Notes under the pieces: generated by a model | Seen by the model: the letters and a program-made list of their open reading frames with translations, nothing else | Told to the model about the DNA's origin: nothing | The model's database searches: none | In this document: in pieces, positions 38,482-48,296 of the stretch | How the letters are laid out: every line of letters starts with the position of its first letter | How positions within the stretch are numbered: the first letter of the stretch is position 1 | Assembly (NCBI GenBank): GCA_013288565.1 | Contig: JABDBP010000004.1 | Span: 1-64,000 of the forward strand | Origin: Alphaproteobacteria bacterium | Lineage (GTDB): Bacteria > Pseudomonadota > Alphaproteobacteria > Rickettsiales > JABDBP01 | DNA: 64,000 nucleotides | Direction of reading: 5' to 3' | Translations under genes and position numbers: made by a program

Positions 38482-40932
38482 TTATACTATGGCGTTTTCT
38501 AACGCCGTGAATATGCTCTGCATGGTGGTTATTATTTTGGCCGAGGCGGCATAAGCATTCTGAAGCTCAATCATCAGCGTCATCTGCTGATCCACGTTGA
38601 CGCCGCTTACACTTTGTGCCTGCTGCTGGAGACCGCTAAAAACGCCCTGCTGGCTGGTAGCGTTTGAGGATGCAGCGCTGACCTTGGACGCGGCATAGCC
38701 AATGATTTGCGTACCGTAACCGGATAAAGTCAGAGTTGTCGCCGGCATTCCCGTCACCGCGCCGAACGAAATGCTCTGGTTCTGGAGATTCAGAAGGTTT
38801 TCTGCCGCCTGGTTATTCCCGGCGCCGAGAGTATATGTATACGGAGGTAGTAAGCCGGTACCGGGGGCTGGCGCTGGCACAGCGGTAAGCTGGCCTGTTG
38901 AGATAAACTGCGGATTATTTTGGATGCTACTCCTGACCGCCATGTCGAGTGCGTTGCTAGTGCCGTCGGATTGGCGCACGAATAAATCATTCAACTGGAA
39001 GAAATCGGAGAAAGCCAGCCCGGTATCGGTTCCAGAGATGATGGCGCTGGTGAGAGGATTGACCTGGCCGTTCATGCTGCTGTCCAGTTCGGAAATCGCA
39101 ACGCCGTTGCTTGAATTTATGGCAGAAATCTTAAGGAAACCTGCATTGCCCGGCGGAACGGGATTTCCATTGGTATCGACTATCTGGGCCTGGGCGATAG
39201 CTTGGCTATTGGTTGGTGGCACTATAACGCCATTGCCTAGGCCACTTATAGCGGTAAAGTTATACACCTGCCCCTCCAGGCCCGAAGCCGCTGGGCTGAC
39301 CTGATAAGTTATAGTATCGGTTTTGATTGCTCCGGTGACAGAATCGGTTACTTGCATCGTAGCGTTCAGGGTCCAAGGCCCAGCTCCACCGAAATTGACA
39401 GTGATGTTTGGGGAATTAGTCATCGTGCCGGCGGTGACGTTAATGGGAACGGAAGGTACGCCAGAAATCACACTGCTACCAACGCCGGAGACCGCCAGGC
39501 CCGTCACCTGAAAACTGGCGTTATCGGCACTGTAGTTCTGGAGTAGGGCATTGAAGGTAAAATTGCTTCCGGTCGCCGCCGTGTCGCTCACTGCCTGGAG
39601 CTGGATGTTGTTCATATTGCCGAGCTGCACTTCCGTCGGTGGTGAGCCGTAATAATTATTGATGGCGTTGACTATATCCTGCGCCGTTGGCTGGCCGCCA
39701 TCCAGCGTGTTAAGATTCAGCTTAAGAGGCGGCACACCGCCTTGCTGGTTCGCATACGGGCTTGGCACCGGATTACCGCTGGAATCGGTGATCCCGATCA
39801 TGACGCTGCCACTCATGGCAAATTTCTCGTTTGAAGTTATCGACCGGGTGCCGATCAGCGAATTGGCGGGCGGGAACCCGGAGCCGTTATTCTGTATCGC
39901 GTTGGCGGCATTAGTAAGGTTTGTCGTGATGTTATCCAATTGTCCGAGCAGGTTAGGTATCTCTGTATCGCGCATTTGCAGAAGCCCGGCCAGTTTGCCA
40001 CTACTTACTTTGCTGGTGATCACATTAGAACCGCTGGTTGTACCGGAAACACCACCGGAAACAAGTTGATCGCTCGAGGTCGATGCCAATGTGCCGTCCG
40101 GGTTTACCTGATATACATTGATCGGCGCGAGCATATTTCCGTTGATGAAATTCTGTACCGATCCGGCCTGGGTATAGGATAATTGATAAAGGACGCCGTT
40201 CGAGGATAGTAGGGTTACACCGGTATTAGTACCGACCGCTGCTTCGCCGTTTGACTGATAGCTGACGCTAATGCCAATATACTGTGCGATGTTCTGCAAG
40301 TCGGTATCGCGCTGATCCAGGAGTGTAGCGGTCGATTGACCGTTCTGGGATGCGGACTGGATGGAAAGGTTTACCAATTGCAGATCTTTCAACTGCGAAT
40401 TTACATAGGTAACGGCGCTTCCTATATCTCCGTCAGCCTGAAGCCGGGTTTTTTCCAGGTTGTTGGCCAGGCCGGATATGTTGCCAGCTAAATTTTCTGC
40501 CTGGTCAAGCGCGGCGGTCTGTGATGATGCATCTGCCGGGTTGCTGGCCAAAGTATTGGCCGCGGCGAAGAAATGGTTCAGCGCGTCGGTTATGCTGTTG
40601 CCGGAGCCGACGCTATCGGTGGAGGAATTCGGGGTGCCGTAATAGCTTTGTATCTGCTGGTAATAATTATTCAAAACCTCGGTGGTGCCGACTTGTGAAT
40701 ATTGCTCGCGGGTTGCTGCTACTAGGAAGGCGTTGCTTGCACGCGTTACATTGTCTAGCTGCACCCCTTGGTCGAAGCCGCCGGTGAAATCCGCCGAGAA
40801 ATTTACGTTCTTGCTAGAATAACTGGTATCGTTAGCATTGGCGATATTGTCGGAAATAATGCCCAGGGCATGCTGGTTGGCCTTCAGTCCGGTAACTGCT
40901 GAACTTAATGCGTCAACTGATGAAATAGCCAT
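38482..40932 (-). CDS. flgK: Flagellar hook-associated protein 1
   Basis: MAISSVDALSSAVTGLKANQHALGIISDNIANANDTSYS; C-terminal EL(Q)NAYAASAKIITTMQSIFTALENAI. Confidence 0.93.
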   Translation of the reverse strand: MAISSVDALSSAVTGLKANQHALGIISDNIANANDTSYSSKNVNFSADFTGGFDQGVQLDNVTRASNAFLVAATREQYSQVGTTEVLNNYYQQIQSYYGTPNSSTDSVGSGNSITDALNHFFAAANTLASNPADASSQTAALDQAENLAGNISGLANNLEKTRLQADGDIGSAVTYVNSQLKDLQLVNLSIQSASQNGQSTATLLDQRDTDLQNIAQYIGISVSYQSNGEAAVGTNTGVTLLSSNGVLYQLSYTQAGSVQNFINGNMLAPINVYQVNPDGTLASTSSDQLVSGGVSGTTSGSNVITSKVSSGKLAGLLQMRDTEIPNLLGQLDNITTNLTNAANAIQNNGSGFPPANSLIGTRSITSNEKFAMSGSVMIGITDSSGNPVPSPYANQQGGVPPLKLNLNTLDGGQPTAQDIVNAINNYYGSPPTEVQLGNMNNIQLQAVSDTAATGSNFTFNALLQNYSADNASFQVTGLAVSGVGSSVISGVPSVPINVTAGTMTNSPNITVNFGGAGPWTLNATMQVTDSVTGAIKTDTITYQVSPAASGLEGQVYNFTAISGLGNGVIVPPTNSQAIAQAQIVDTNGNPVPPGNAGFLKISAINSSNGVAISELDSSMNGQVNPLTSAIISGTDTGLAFSDFFQLNDLFVRQSDGTSNALDMAVRSSIQNNPQFISTGQLTAVPAPAPGTGLLPPYTYTLGAGNNQAAENLLNLQNQSISFGAVTGMPATTLTLSGYGTQIIGYAASKVSAASSNATSQQGVFSGLQQQAQSVSGVNVDQQMTLMIELQNAYAASAKIITTMQSIFTALENAIV

Positions 40933-40947
40933 GGTTCTTCCCTATAC

Positions 40948-41430
40948 CTATATGACGTTGTTGACGGTGAATGGCGGTACCGCTTCCAGCTTGCGCCCCG
41001 AGCCGCCTTTGCCACCCTTGCGGTTATAACCGCGCGTGGCCGCAAAATAATCACTGGCGGCGCTGGAGATGCAGCCGATGACTCGACGATTCACCTCACG
41101 GGCCTTTTTCAGCTCGCAGAAATTCTCCATGGCGATTTCTGAGAAAATGCGGCCAACGGTCGCCAGCTCCTGCTTTTCCTGTTCGGTGAATTCGCGCGCC
41201 TGTTTCATAGCCGCTGATTCAACCTGATTCTTGGCCTTCTCAAGCAGCAAAATTAATTCCTCTTTTTCCTTCTGAAAGGCTTTTATCTCAGAGATTTTCA
41301 TCTGGCGCAGGAATATGGTTTCATTGGCTAATATCGCACCAAGCCTGGCTATTAACTCGACCAGGTTTTCCACCGCGTCATTCCGGTTTAGTTCCAGATC
41401 CCTTACGGTTTTTACTCTGCTATTACGCAT
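40948..41430 (-). CDS. FlgN-like flagellar chaperone
   Basis: Predicted all-helical 160 aa (VENLVELIARLGAILANETIFLRQMKISEIKAFQKEKEEL); located between flgK and the rod-binding gene. Confidence 0.65.
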   Translation of the reverse strand: MRNSRVKTVRDLELNRNDAVENLVELIARLGAILANETIFLRQMKISEIKAFQKEKEELILLLEKAKNQVESAAMKQAREFTEQEKQELATVGRIFSEIAMENFCELKKAREVNRRVIGCISSAASDYFAATRGYNRKGGKGGSGRKLEAVPPFTVNNVI

Positions 41431-41431
41431 A

Positions 41432-41773
41432 TCATTTGTTTCCCTCCTGTATCCTTAACATCTCTTTTTTAACTTGTGCGGCAATGCCGATGCCGCCGTT
41501 TTTCACCATATTCTTGGCGTATTCGTCGGCGAGCATGGAGCGGTAAACCTCCTCCGCATGGCCGCCGCCCATCAATGGATCAACCTCCACTGTGTCAAAC
41601 ATCGGACGGATCATCTCACCTAGGAACACCGCCTCGAAATCCTTCGATGTTTTGTCGATCCGAGCCAGGCTTTTCGCCTTCTTTACATCGGGAAGGCTTG
41701 AGGCACTGTTCAAGGCCTGGGAAGCGATTGCTTCGTTTGTGCTTGTATTAATGTCCATAACTATCTCACCCAC
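41432..41773 (-). CDS. Rod-binding protein (FlgJ N-terminal domain)
   Basis: KTSKDFEAVFLGEMIRPMFDTVEVDPLMGGGHAEEVYRSMLADEYAKNM. Confidence 0.88.
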   Translation of the reverse strand: MGEIVMDINTSTNEAIASQALNSASSLPDVKKAKSLARIDKTSKDFEAVFLGEMIRPMFDTVEVDPLMGGGHAEEVYRSMLADEYAKNMVKNGGIGIAAQVKKEMLRIQEGNK

Positions 41774-41775
41774 AC

Positions 41776-42972
41776 CTATCTAGTTGTTATTTCCGCCTGT
41801 ATAGCGCCCGCCGCCTTCATCGTCTGCAAAATGCTTATCATGTCGCGCGGACCCACTCCGAGTGCGTTCATTCCGTTCACCAGGTCCCGTAAATCAGCGT
41901 TTTTCTTGAATACTGTCATCTTTTTATCGGCATTCTCGTTCACCGTGACGATGCTGTTTGGCACCACCGCGGTATTTATCGGCGTATTCTCCTCGAGTGC
42001 GAACGGCCCCGGCACGGTGATTAGCGGCGTTTCCTCAATTTTTACCACCAGATTCCCCTGCGCCACTGCGACCGTATCTATTCGTACGTTTTCGCCCATG
42101 ACGATGGTGCCTGAAGCCTCGTCGATGATAATTTTAGCCACTTCGTCGGTTTCCACCGGAATTTGCTCGATTACATTCAAAAGCTCAACCACCGCCGCGT
42201 TGTATTGCTGCGGCACGGTAACCCGCACCGTTCCCGGATCGGTAACCTTTGCGATATTGCCGCCCATCTTACGGTTCACCGCCGAGGAAATGTTTGAGGC
42301 GGTCGATATATCAGGATTTTTCAGCGCCAGGTTGACGGTTTGCAGATCATTCAGCTTATAATCAATTTCGCGCTCGACGATGGCACCGTTGGCGATGAAT
42401 GCGTTGGTTGGCACACCCTTGGTGATGCTGCCGCCCGCCGTTCCTTGAGCCTGGTAGCCCTCGATGGCAAGCCCGCCTTGCGCCACCGCATAAACTTGAC
42501 CATCAGCCCCTAATAGCGGCGTCGCCAACAGATGCCCGCCGAGTAGGCTGGTCGCATCGCCGATGGCGCTGACATTGACGTTCACCCTGCTGCCGTTGCG
42601 GGAAAATGGCGGCAGCGTGGCACTCACCATCACCGCCGCGATGTTTTTGGGCTGAAGCGACTGCACCTGGTTCTTGACGTTAATACCCAGCCTTTCCAGG
42701 AAAGTTATCAGGCTTTGCGCTGTATAAGGTTCGTTGTTCAATTTGTCGCCGGTGCCGTTTAGGCCCCCGACCAGCCCGTAGCCGACCAGCGTATTATCCC
42801 TAATTCCCTCAAAATTCACGATGTCTTTAATGCGCGACGTGGTTCCGGCATGGGCCGGCGATGATTTGAGGCCCAGAAACAGCGCCAGGAACACCAGGAA
42901 CAACAGGATGAAGGCTAGCGTCGAATCACCCTGACTGTCGTTCCGTTTTTTTCTATAGTTGAAAGCCTGCAT
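41776..42972 (-). CDS. flgI: Flagellar P-ring protein FlgI
   Basis: SRIKDIVNFEGIRDNTLVGYGLVGGLNGTGDKL; IVMGENVRIDTVAVAQGNL; LGVGPRDMISILQTMKAAGAIQAE. Confidence 0.95.
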   Translation of the reverse strand: MQAFNYRKKRNDSQGDSTLAFILLFLVFLALFLGLKSSPAHAGTTSRIKDIVNFEGIRDNTLVGYGLVGGLNGTGDKLNNEPYTAQSLITFLERLGINVKNQVQSLQPKNIAAVMVSATLPPFSRNGSRVNVNVSAIGDATSLLGGHLLATPLLGADGQVYAVAQGGLAIEGYQAQGTAGGSITKGVPTNAFIANGAIVEREIDYKLNDLQTVNLALKNPDISTASNISSAVNRKMGGNIAKVTDPGTVRVTVPQQYNAAVVELLNVIEQIPVETDEVAKIIIDEASGTIVMGENVRIDTVAVAQGNLVVKIEETPLITVPGPFALEENTPINTAVVPNSIVTVNENADKKMTVFKKNADLRDLVNGMNALGVGPRDMISILQTMKAAGAIQAEITTR

Positions 42973-43154
42973 ATAAAAATCCTCTTTTGCTATTTATAAA
43001 GCGAGAACCGTGCCAAATGGATTTTATCAAGCAATATCAATATAATAACATACGCATAAAATGTATATAAAATTTCAGCCGACCGATAATGTTCCAGCAA
43101 TCTAGGCAAATTTTGCCGATGGCAGAAAAGTTTGTTTTGTGCTATGTTTTTACC

Positions 43155-43586
43155 ATGCGGATTAATGACCTCGGAAACATCGGCAAAACCGGTTCCACTT
43201 CGAAGAAAGCCGCCAAATCGAAGATTAATTCGGATTTCGGCAACCTTCTGGACGAAGCTGCCTCCGCTGAAGAAAGCGTCACTACACCGGAAGTTGTATC
43301 AACTTCTCCTGCGGGGATGGTGGGCTCGCTCATTTCAATCCAAGTTGAGTCACAACAGCAAAGCAATCGCGAACCGATCGCTTATGGTAGTGAACTACTT
43401 GATTTCCTCGAAGAAATAAAGGGAGGTATGCTGGATGGTAGTGTTTCACTGGAAAAAGTCCAAAAGCTTAAAACCAGCTTGAAAAACAACCGTAATTGGA
43501 TAATTGATGAAAAACTTTCATCAACTTTAAATGAAATAGAAACTCGTGCTAAAGTTGAAATTGCCAAACTTGATCGCGAGGCATAA
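43155..43586 (+). CDS. fliX: FliX-like flagellar assembly regulator
   Basis: LLDFLEEIKGGMLDGSVSLEKVQKLK...LNEIETRAKVEIAKL; divergent from flgI. Confidence 0.75.
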   Translation: MRINDLGNIGKTGSTSKKAAKSKINSDFGNLLDEAASAEESVTTPEVVSTSPAGMVGSLISIQVESQQQSNREPIAYGSELLDFLEEIKGGMLDGSVSLEKVQKLKTSLKNNRNWIIDEKLSSTLNEIETRAKVEIAKLDREA

Positions 43587-43656
43587 AATCTTATTGCCCT
43601 TTCAGCCATAAACCAATATATTCCCTGCCCTTGATTGTTTTTATGGAGTGAAATCA

Positions 43657-44217
43657 ATGAGTCCAGCGAAAAGCGCCGCAAAGAAGAAAACGGTGAAGTC
43701 GGCAAGATCGATAAAAAAGCCAGCGATAAGAGCCGTTGCAACGAAGAAACTTGCGGCCAAAAAGCCGTTGCCAACGAAGACTAGGGCAAAGAGGGCGGCA
43801 AGAATCGATCTGCCGGCGAATTACCGTCCATCCGAGAAAGAGCCGTACATGAACCCCAGCCAGCTGGAATATTTCCGCCGCAAACTGCTGGCTTGGCGCA
43901 AGGAATTGCTCGAGGAATCCATGGAAACCTTGAATCATCTGAAAGAGGAAAACTGGAACGAACCAGATATCAACGATAGGGCCACGGTTGAAACCGATAC
44001 GGCGCTGGAACTCCGCACCCGCGACCGTTACCGGAAATTAATCTCCAAGATTGATGCGGGTTTAAGGAAAATCGAAAACGACGAATACGGTTATTGCGAG
44101 GAAACCGGCGATCCAATCGGTCTGAAACGCCTAGAGGCGCGCCCTATCGCGACCTTAACCGTGGCCGCGCAGGAAAAGCACGAAAAATACGAAGAGCAAT
44201 ATAACGACGAGGATTAG
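43657..44217 (+). CDS. dksA: RNA polymerase-binding transcription factor DksA with basic N-terminal extension
   Basis: MNPSQLEYFRRKLLAWRKELLEESMETLNHL...ETDTALELRTRDRYRKLISKIDAGLRKIENDEYGYCEETGDPIGLKRLEARPIATL. Confidence 0.94.
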   Translation: MSPAKSAAKKKTVKSARSIKKPAIRAVATKKLAAKKPLPTKTRAKRAARIDLPANYRPSEKEPYMNPSQLEYFRRKLLAWRKELLEESMETLNHLKEENWNEPDINDRATVETDTALELRTRDRYRKLISKIDAGLRKIENDEYGYCEETGDPIGLKRLEARPIATLTVAAQEKHEKYEEQYNDED

Positions 44218-44322
44218 AAGGTTTCTATACTTCGCTACCCATAGATTGCGATCCCCGCCTACCGTATAAATTTCAACACTGCCACTTTGCTAACGTGATA
44301 TATTGGGCTAGTTGGCTATAGA

Positions 44323-45669
44323 ATGAATTTTAAAATATTAAAACTGGCCGGATGGGGGAATTACTTGCCCATGGAGTGCCCGGTTTACCGTCCGGAGAAG
44401 GAGCGCGAAGTTCCGGTGGTAATGGCTTCCCACGGATCGGCGCTGGTCGCACGCGGTATGGGGCGAAGTTATGGCGACGCCTCCTTGAATTCTGGCGGAA
44501 TTATAAGCAGCGAGCGACTCAACCGATTCATCGAATTCGATGCGGAGAAGGGTGTAATCACGGCAGAAGGCGGCGTTAGCCTGGCAGAAATCCTAGATAT
44601 CGCAGTGGTGAAAGGCTGGTTCCTGCCGGTGGTTCCCGGCACGAAATATGCTAGCCTCGGTGGAGCCATCGCCTGCAATATCCACGGCAAAAACCATTAT
44701 GCTAAAGGCGATTTTGCGGAATATGTTTTGCATTTAAAATTATGCCTGCCAAACGGCGAATCACTAGACTGTTCCGCCGCTAAAAATGCGGAAATTTTTT
44801 GGGCCACCTGCGGTGGAATGGGCATGACCGGATATATCGAACGGGCAACACTGCAGCTGATTCCCATCGAATCCGCATCGCTTGGTTGCTGGCGCGTGAA
44901 AGCGGAAAACATCGAGGAAATGGTCGCGCTTTTCCGTGAAAATGCGACGAACTCCGATTATATGATTGGCTGGATCGACCATTTCGCGCGCGGCAAAAAC
45001 CTGGGCGCCGGAATATTCGAGAAATCCAACCATTGCAAATTGACGGATGGATTGCCGCTCGGGAAATACCGCGAAAAACCGCCATCATTCAGTGTGCCGA
45101 AATTTTTCCCCGCCTTCACACTCAATAAATATTCTATGGCTCTATACAATCGGGCCAGATTCTGCGGTATCGGGAAAAAAGGCGCTACTATGAAAAGAAA
45201 TTTTTTCGAGTTTTTCCACCCGCTCGACGCCTTAAAGAACTGGAACCGCATGTATGGTAACAACGGATTTTTCCAGTATCAGTTCATCGTGCCGGAGGGG
45301 AAAAACGCTGCGATCGACATGCGGAATATATTGCAGCTAATCCAGGATAGTGAACATTTCTCGTTCCTGGCAGTGATTAAATACCACCGCGGCGGGAAAG
45401 GGTTGATGACGTTTCCGATCGCAGGTTTCAGCATCGCGCTTGATTTTCCGGCAGGCGAAAAAATCCTCGGGCTTTTGGATAAAATCGACGAGGAATTGTG
45501 CCGTACCGGTGGACGGATTTATCTGGCGAAAGACGCGCGCGCCAAGCCGGGAACAATAGAAAAAATGTATGGGAAAAATTTCCGTGAATGGAAAAAAATA
45601 ATCAAGGAAATCGACCCGCAAAACAAAATGGATTCGGCGATGGGCAAAAGGTTGGGATTCCATGAATGA
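44323..45669 (+). CDS. FAD-binding oxidoreductase, DprE1-like (decaprenylphosphoryl-ribose oxidase family)
   Basis: ALVARGMGRSYGDASLNSGG...VVPGTKYASLGGAIACNIHGKNHYAKGDFAEYV; followed by DprE2-like SDR. Confidence 0.88.
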   Translation: MNFKILKLAGWGNYLPMECPVYRPEKEREVPVVMASHGSALVARGMGRSYGDASLNSGGIISSERLNRFIEFDAEKGVITAEGGVSLAEILDIAVVKGWFLPVVPGTKYASLGGAIACNIHGKNHYAKGDFAEYVLHLKLCLPNGESLDCSAAKNAEIFWATCGGMGMTGYIERATLQLIPIESASLGCWRVKAENIEEMVALFRENATNSDYMIGWIDHFARGKNLGAGIFEKSNHCKLTDGLPLGKYREKPPSFSVPKFFPAFTLNKYSMALYNRARFCGIGKKGATMKRNFFEFFHPLDALKNWNRMYGNNGFFQYQFIVPEGKNAAIDMRNILQLIQDSEHFSFLAVIKYHRGGKGLMTFPIAGFSIALDFPAGEKILGLLDKIDEELCRTGGRIYLAKDARAKPGTIEKMYGKNFREWKKIIKEIDPQNKMDSAMGKRLGFHE

Positions 45670-46402
45670 ACCGATGAAAAAAGCACTCGTAATCGCTGCC
45701 ACTTCATCGCTTGGCGCTGCGATTTGCGCTGTGCTGGCACGCCGGAATTACTCGCTTTTCCTCACCGGGCGGGATGTGACGGAATTGGAAATAATCGCCG
45801 CCGATCTGCGAATCCGGCATAATGCCAATGTGCTTATAGGAAAATTTGACCTAGCATACGTCACATTTTCTGCCGGGAATTTTTTAGAGGACGTGGAGGA
45901 AAAATTTGGAAGTTTCGATGCCGCTTTTTTACTTGCCGGGGATATGGGTACGGCGGCGCATGATGAAAAAAACATCGAGCAGGTAGTGAAGGTTAACTAT
46001 CTTCAACCACTGAAACTCCTGGAATTATTAGCGGAAAAAATGGCGGCAGGGCGGGGCGGAAGCGTGGCGGTAATTTCTTCAATCGCTGGAGACCGTGGAC
46101 GGCAGAGCAATTATGTATACGGCAGCGCCAAGGCGGGCCTGGCCGCATCGGCATCCGGCCTGCGCAATAAATTTTCACGCCGCGGCGTTCATATAATGAC
46201 AGTGAAACCCGGATTCATTGATACGCCTATGACCTACGGCATGCAAAGCCCGCTGATATACTCCCGCGAAAAAGCGGCCGAGACCATCGTTAAAGCCCTG
46301 CGGCGGAAAAAAGACGTGGTTTACGTGCCATTTTTCTGGCGCTATATAATGCTGATAATAATACTGATACCGGAAAAAATATTCAAGAGGATGAAACTGT
46401 GA
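45662..46402 (+). CDS. SDR-family oxidoreductase, DprE2-like
   Basis: SSLGAAICAVLARR...AVISSIAGDRGRQSNYVYGSAKAGLAA; overlaps DprE1-like gene. Confidence 0.87.
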   Translation: MNEPMKKALVIAATSSLGAAICAVLARRNYSLFLTGRDVTELEIIAADLRIRHNANVLIGKFDLAYVTFSAGNFLEDVEEKFGSFDAAFLLAGDMGTAAHDEKNIEQVVKVNYLQPLKLLELLAEKMAAGRGGSVAVISSIAGDRGRQSNYVYGSAKAGLAASASGLRNKFSRRGVHIMTVKPGFIDTPMTYGMQSPLIYSREKAAETIVKALRRKKDVVYVPFFWRYIMLIIILIPEKIFKRMKL

Positions 46403-47259
46403 TTGCGGCACTGGAAATCCTGCGCCCGAGGCAATGGGCCAAAAACGCCTTCGTTTTTGCACCTTATGTTTTCGCGCTGCGGTTCAACGATCCAGCCACG
46501 CTGCGTAACGCGGCAATCGCCACGCTGTGTTTCATCGCGGTTTCCGGCGCGGTTTACATATTTAATGATTTCATGGATCTAGCCACCGACCAGCTGCACC
46601 CAATGAAAAAATTCCGTCCTCTGGCAGCGGGAAAAATCAGTGGGAAAAGAGCCGGCGCGCTGATGGTTGCGTTACTGCTTGCCGGTTATTTCCTGGTCAG
46701 CTTCCTGCCGAAATCCTGTTTCGTAATTATCCTGATTTACCTGGTTTTCAATATCGCATATTCCAAGGGATTAAAAAATTATGCGATAATCGACGTGCTG
46801 ATAATCGCCATGGGCTTCGTTTTCCGCGTATTGATGGGCGGTTATGCGATAGGGGCAGAGGTATCGGCGTGGATCATCTTGGCGACGCTGCTGCTGGCAC
46901 TGTTCCTGGCGTTCGGCAAAAGATACGCCGAAATCAACGGCGAAGGAGCTAGTAGCGAAAGCGCGCGCCGGAGCTTCAATAGCTACAATAAAGAATTACT
47001 CGGGAAATTAATTACGGTTTCCTGCGCCGCCGCACTAATCTGCTATGGAATTTATGCAGCGGACGCAGCAGCTCGGACGGGGCGGCAGGAATTCGTCTAT
47101 ACTACAATATTCGTGGTGTTTGGGCTGTTTCGCTACATGCAGATAATTTTCGTAAACGGCAGCGGGGAGGAGCCGGAAAAAATCTTGTTCCGCGACCGAC
47201 CGCTGGCGATAAACCTGGTATTATGGCTGATTTTCAGCGTTTTCATACTTATATATTAA
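46399..47259 (+). CDS. UbiA-family prenyltransferase, phosphoribosyl-polyprenyl-phosphate synthase-like
   Basis: LRPRQWAKNAFVFAP, FNDFMDLATDQLHPMKKFRPLAAGKIS; GTG start overlapping the SDR. Confidence 0.88.
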   Translation: MIAALEILRPRQWAKNAFVFAPYVFALRFNDPATLRNAAIATLCFIAVSGAVYIFNDFMDLATDQLHPMKKFRPLAAGKISGKRAGALMVALLLAGYFLVSFLPKSCFVIILIYLVFNIAYSKGLKNYAIIDVLIIAMGFVFRVLMGGYAIGAEVSAWIILATLLLALFLAFGKRYAEINGEGASSESARRSFNSYNKELLGKLITVSCAAALICYGIYAADAAARTGRQEFVYTTIFVVFGLFRYMQIIFVNGSGEEPEKILFRDRPLAINLVLWLIFSVFILIY

Positions 47260-47630
47260 ATATCCGGTTCGTCCGGTTCGCGGGTGTAGGCTGCTGCACC
47301 ACCGCGCTTGATTTTGCGATTTTCTATTTCCTGCATTTCATTTACGGCCTTGCCATAATCCCGGCCAACGCTGTTTCTTACGGCACCGGCATCGCCATAG
47401 GATTTTTCATCAACCGCGTCTGGACCTTCCACGACGCCATGCACCGCTCACACCGCCGCGTCATGCTCTCGTTGATATACGGCTATATAGGCCTGATTCT
47501 GAACACTATACTCGTCTGGCGCTTGAGCCTTTATATCCCTGCTATGCTTGCAAAAACCGCCGCGGTACTGGTAATCTTGCTGTATAATTACCTCACCAAC
47601 AAATACTTGGTTTTTCGTGTCAATAAATAA
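47223..47630 (+). CDS. GtrA-family membrane protein
   Basis: IRFVRFAGVGCCTTALDFAIFYFL...AVSYGTGIAIGFFINRVWTF...YNYLTNKYLVF. Confidence 0.88.
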   Translation: MADFQRFHTYILNIRFVRFAGVGCCTTALDFAIFYFLHFIYGLAIIPANAVSYGTGIAIGFFINRVWTFHDAMHRSHRRVMLSLIYGYIGLILNTILVWRLSLYIPAMLAKTAAVLVILLYNYLTNKYLVFRVNK

Positions 47631-48279
47631 AAAATTCTTGAGTTTTTTTCTGCTTGCGCTTTGGCTGATTTCTGCCACGGCAATAGCGAAGGACGACATT
47701 CTGGTCAATTGCGGCCTGACGCCGAACGTGGCAGCGCCGGAGCATTATCCGGGCGCAAAAAACATCCCCGCCAGCAATGATCTGCGGCGCAAAACCGGCA
47801 GCGCCGAGGTAGCGAATGGCAAGATGATCCGGCTCATCGGCCGCGTCGTAGATGAAAATTGCGTGCCAGTGGCCGATGCAAAAGTGGAGATATGGCAACC
47901 GAATTCCTACGGCTATTACCGGGACGAAGCGGAGAAAATCGACGAGGTAAACGATGTGAATTTCCAGGGCGCTGGCGAGTTTATCACCAACAATCTCGGC
48001 CAGTTCGATTTCGTTTCGATAAAGCCGGGAAGCCTCGGCTGGCGGGCGCCACAGATAAACTTTAAGGTTGCGCATCCCGATTTCGATGAGGTGAACACCA
48101 CCATTTATTTCGAGGACGAATCGCGCACTGATTTCGACCCGGTTTATTCAAAACTGCCGCTGGAAGTGCAAAAATCGTTGATTGCGAGGAAAAGACTGCT
48201 TGACGAAAAAAACCCGGCGGAAACCGCGTATTATTTCGACATAACCCTGCGCGGAGCAAGCAAGACCAAGAGTTATTGA
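47617..48279 (+). CDS. Secreted intradiol ring-cleavage dioxygenase-fold protein, apparently lacking iron ligands
   Basis: Signal peptide; GRVVDENCVPVADAKVEIWQPNSYGYYRDE...NLGQFDFVSIKPGSLGWRAPQINFKVAHPDFDEVNTTIYFED; HIHF replaced by QINF. Confidence 0.75.
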   Translation: MSINKKFLSFFLLALWLISATAIAKDDILVNCGLTPNVAAPEHYPGAKNIPASNDLRRKTGSAEVANGKMIRLIGRVVDENCVPVADAKVEIWQPNSYGYYRDEAEKIDEVNDVNFQGAGEFITNNLGQFDFVSIKPGSLGWRAPQINFKVAHPDFDEVNTTIYFEDESRTDFDPVYSKLPLEVQKSLIARKRLLDEKNPAETAYYFDITLRGASKTKSY

Positions 48280-48296
48280 TGACCACGCAAGGTCGC

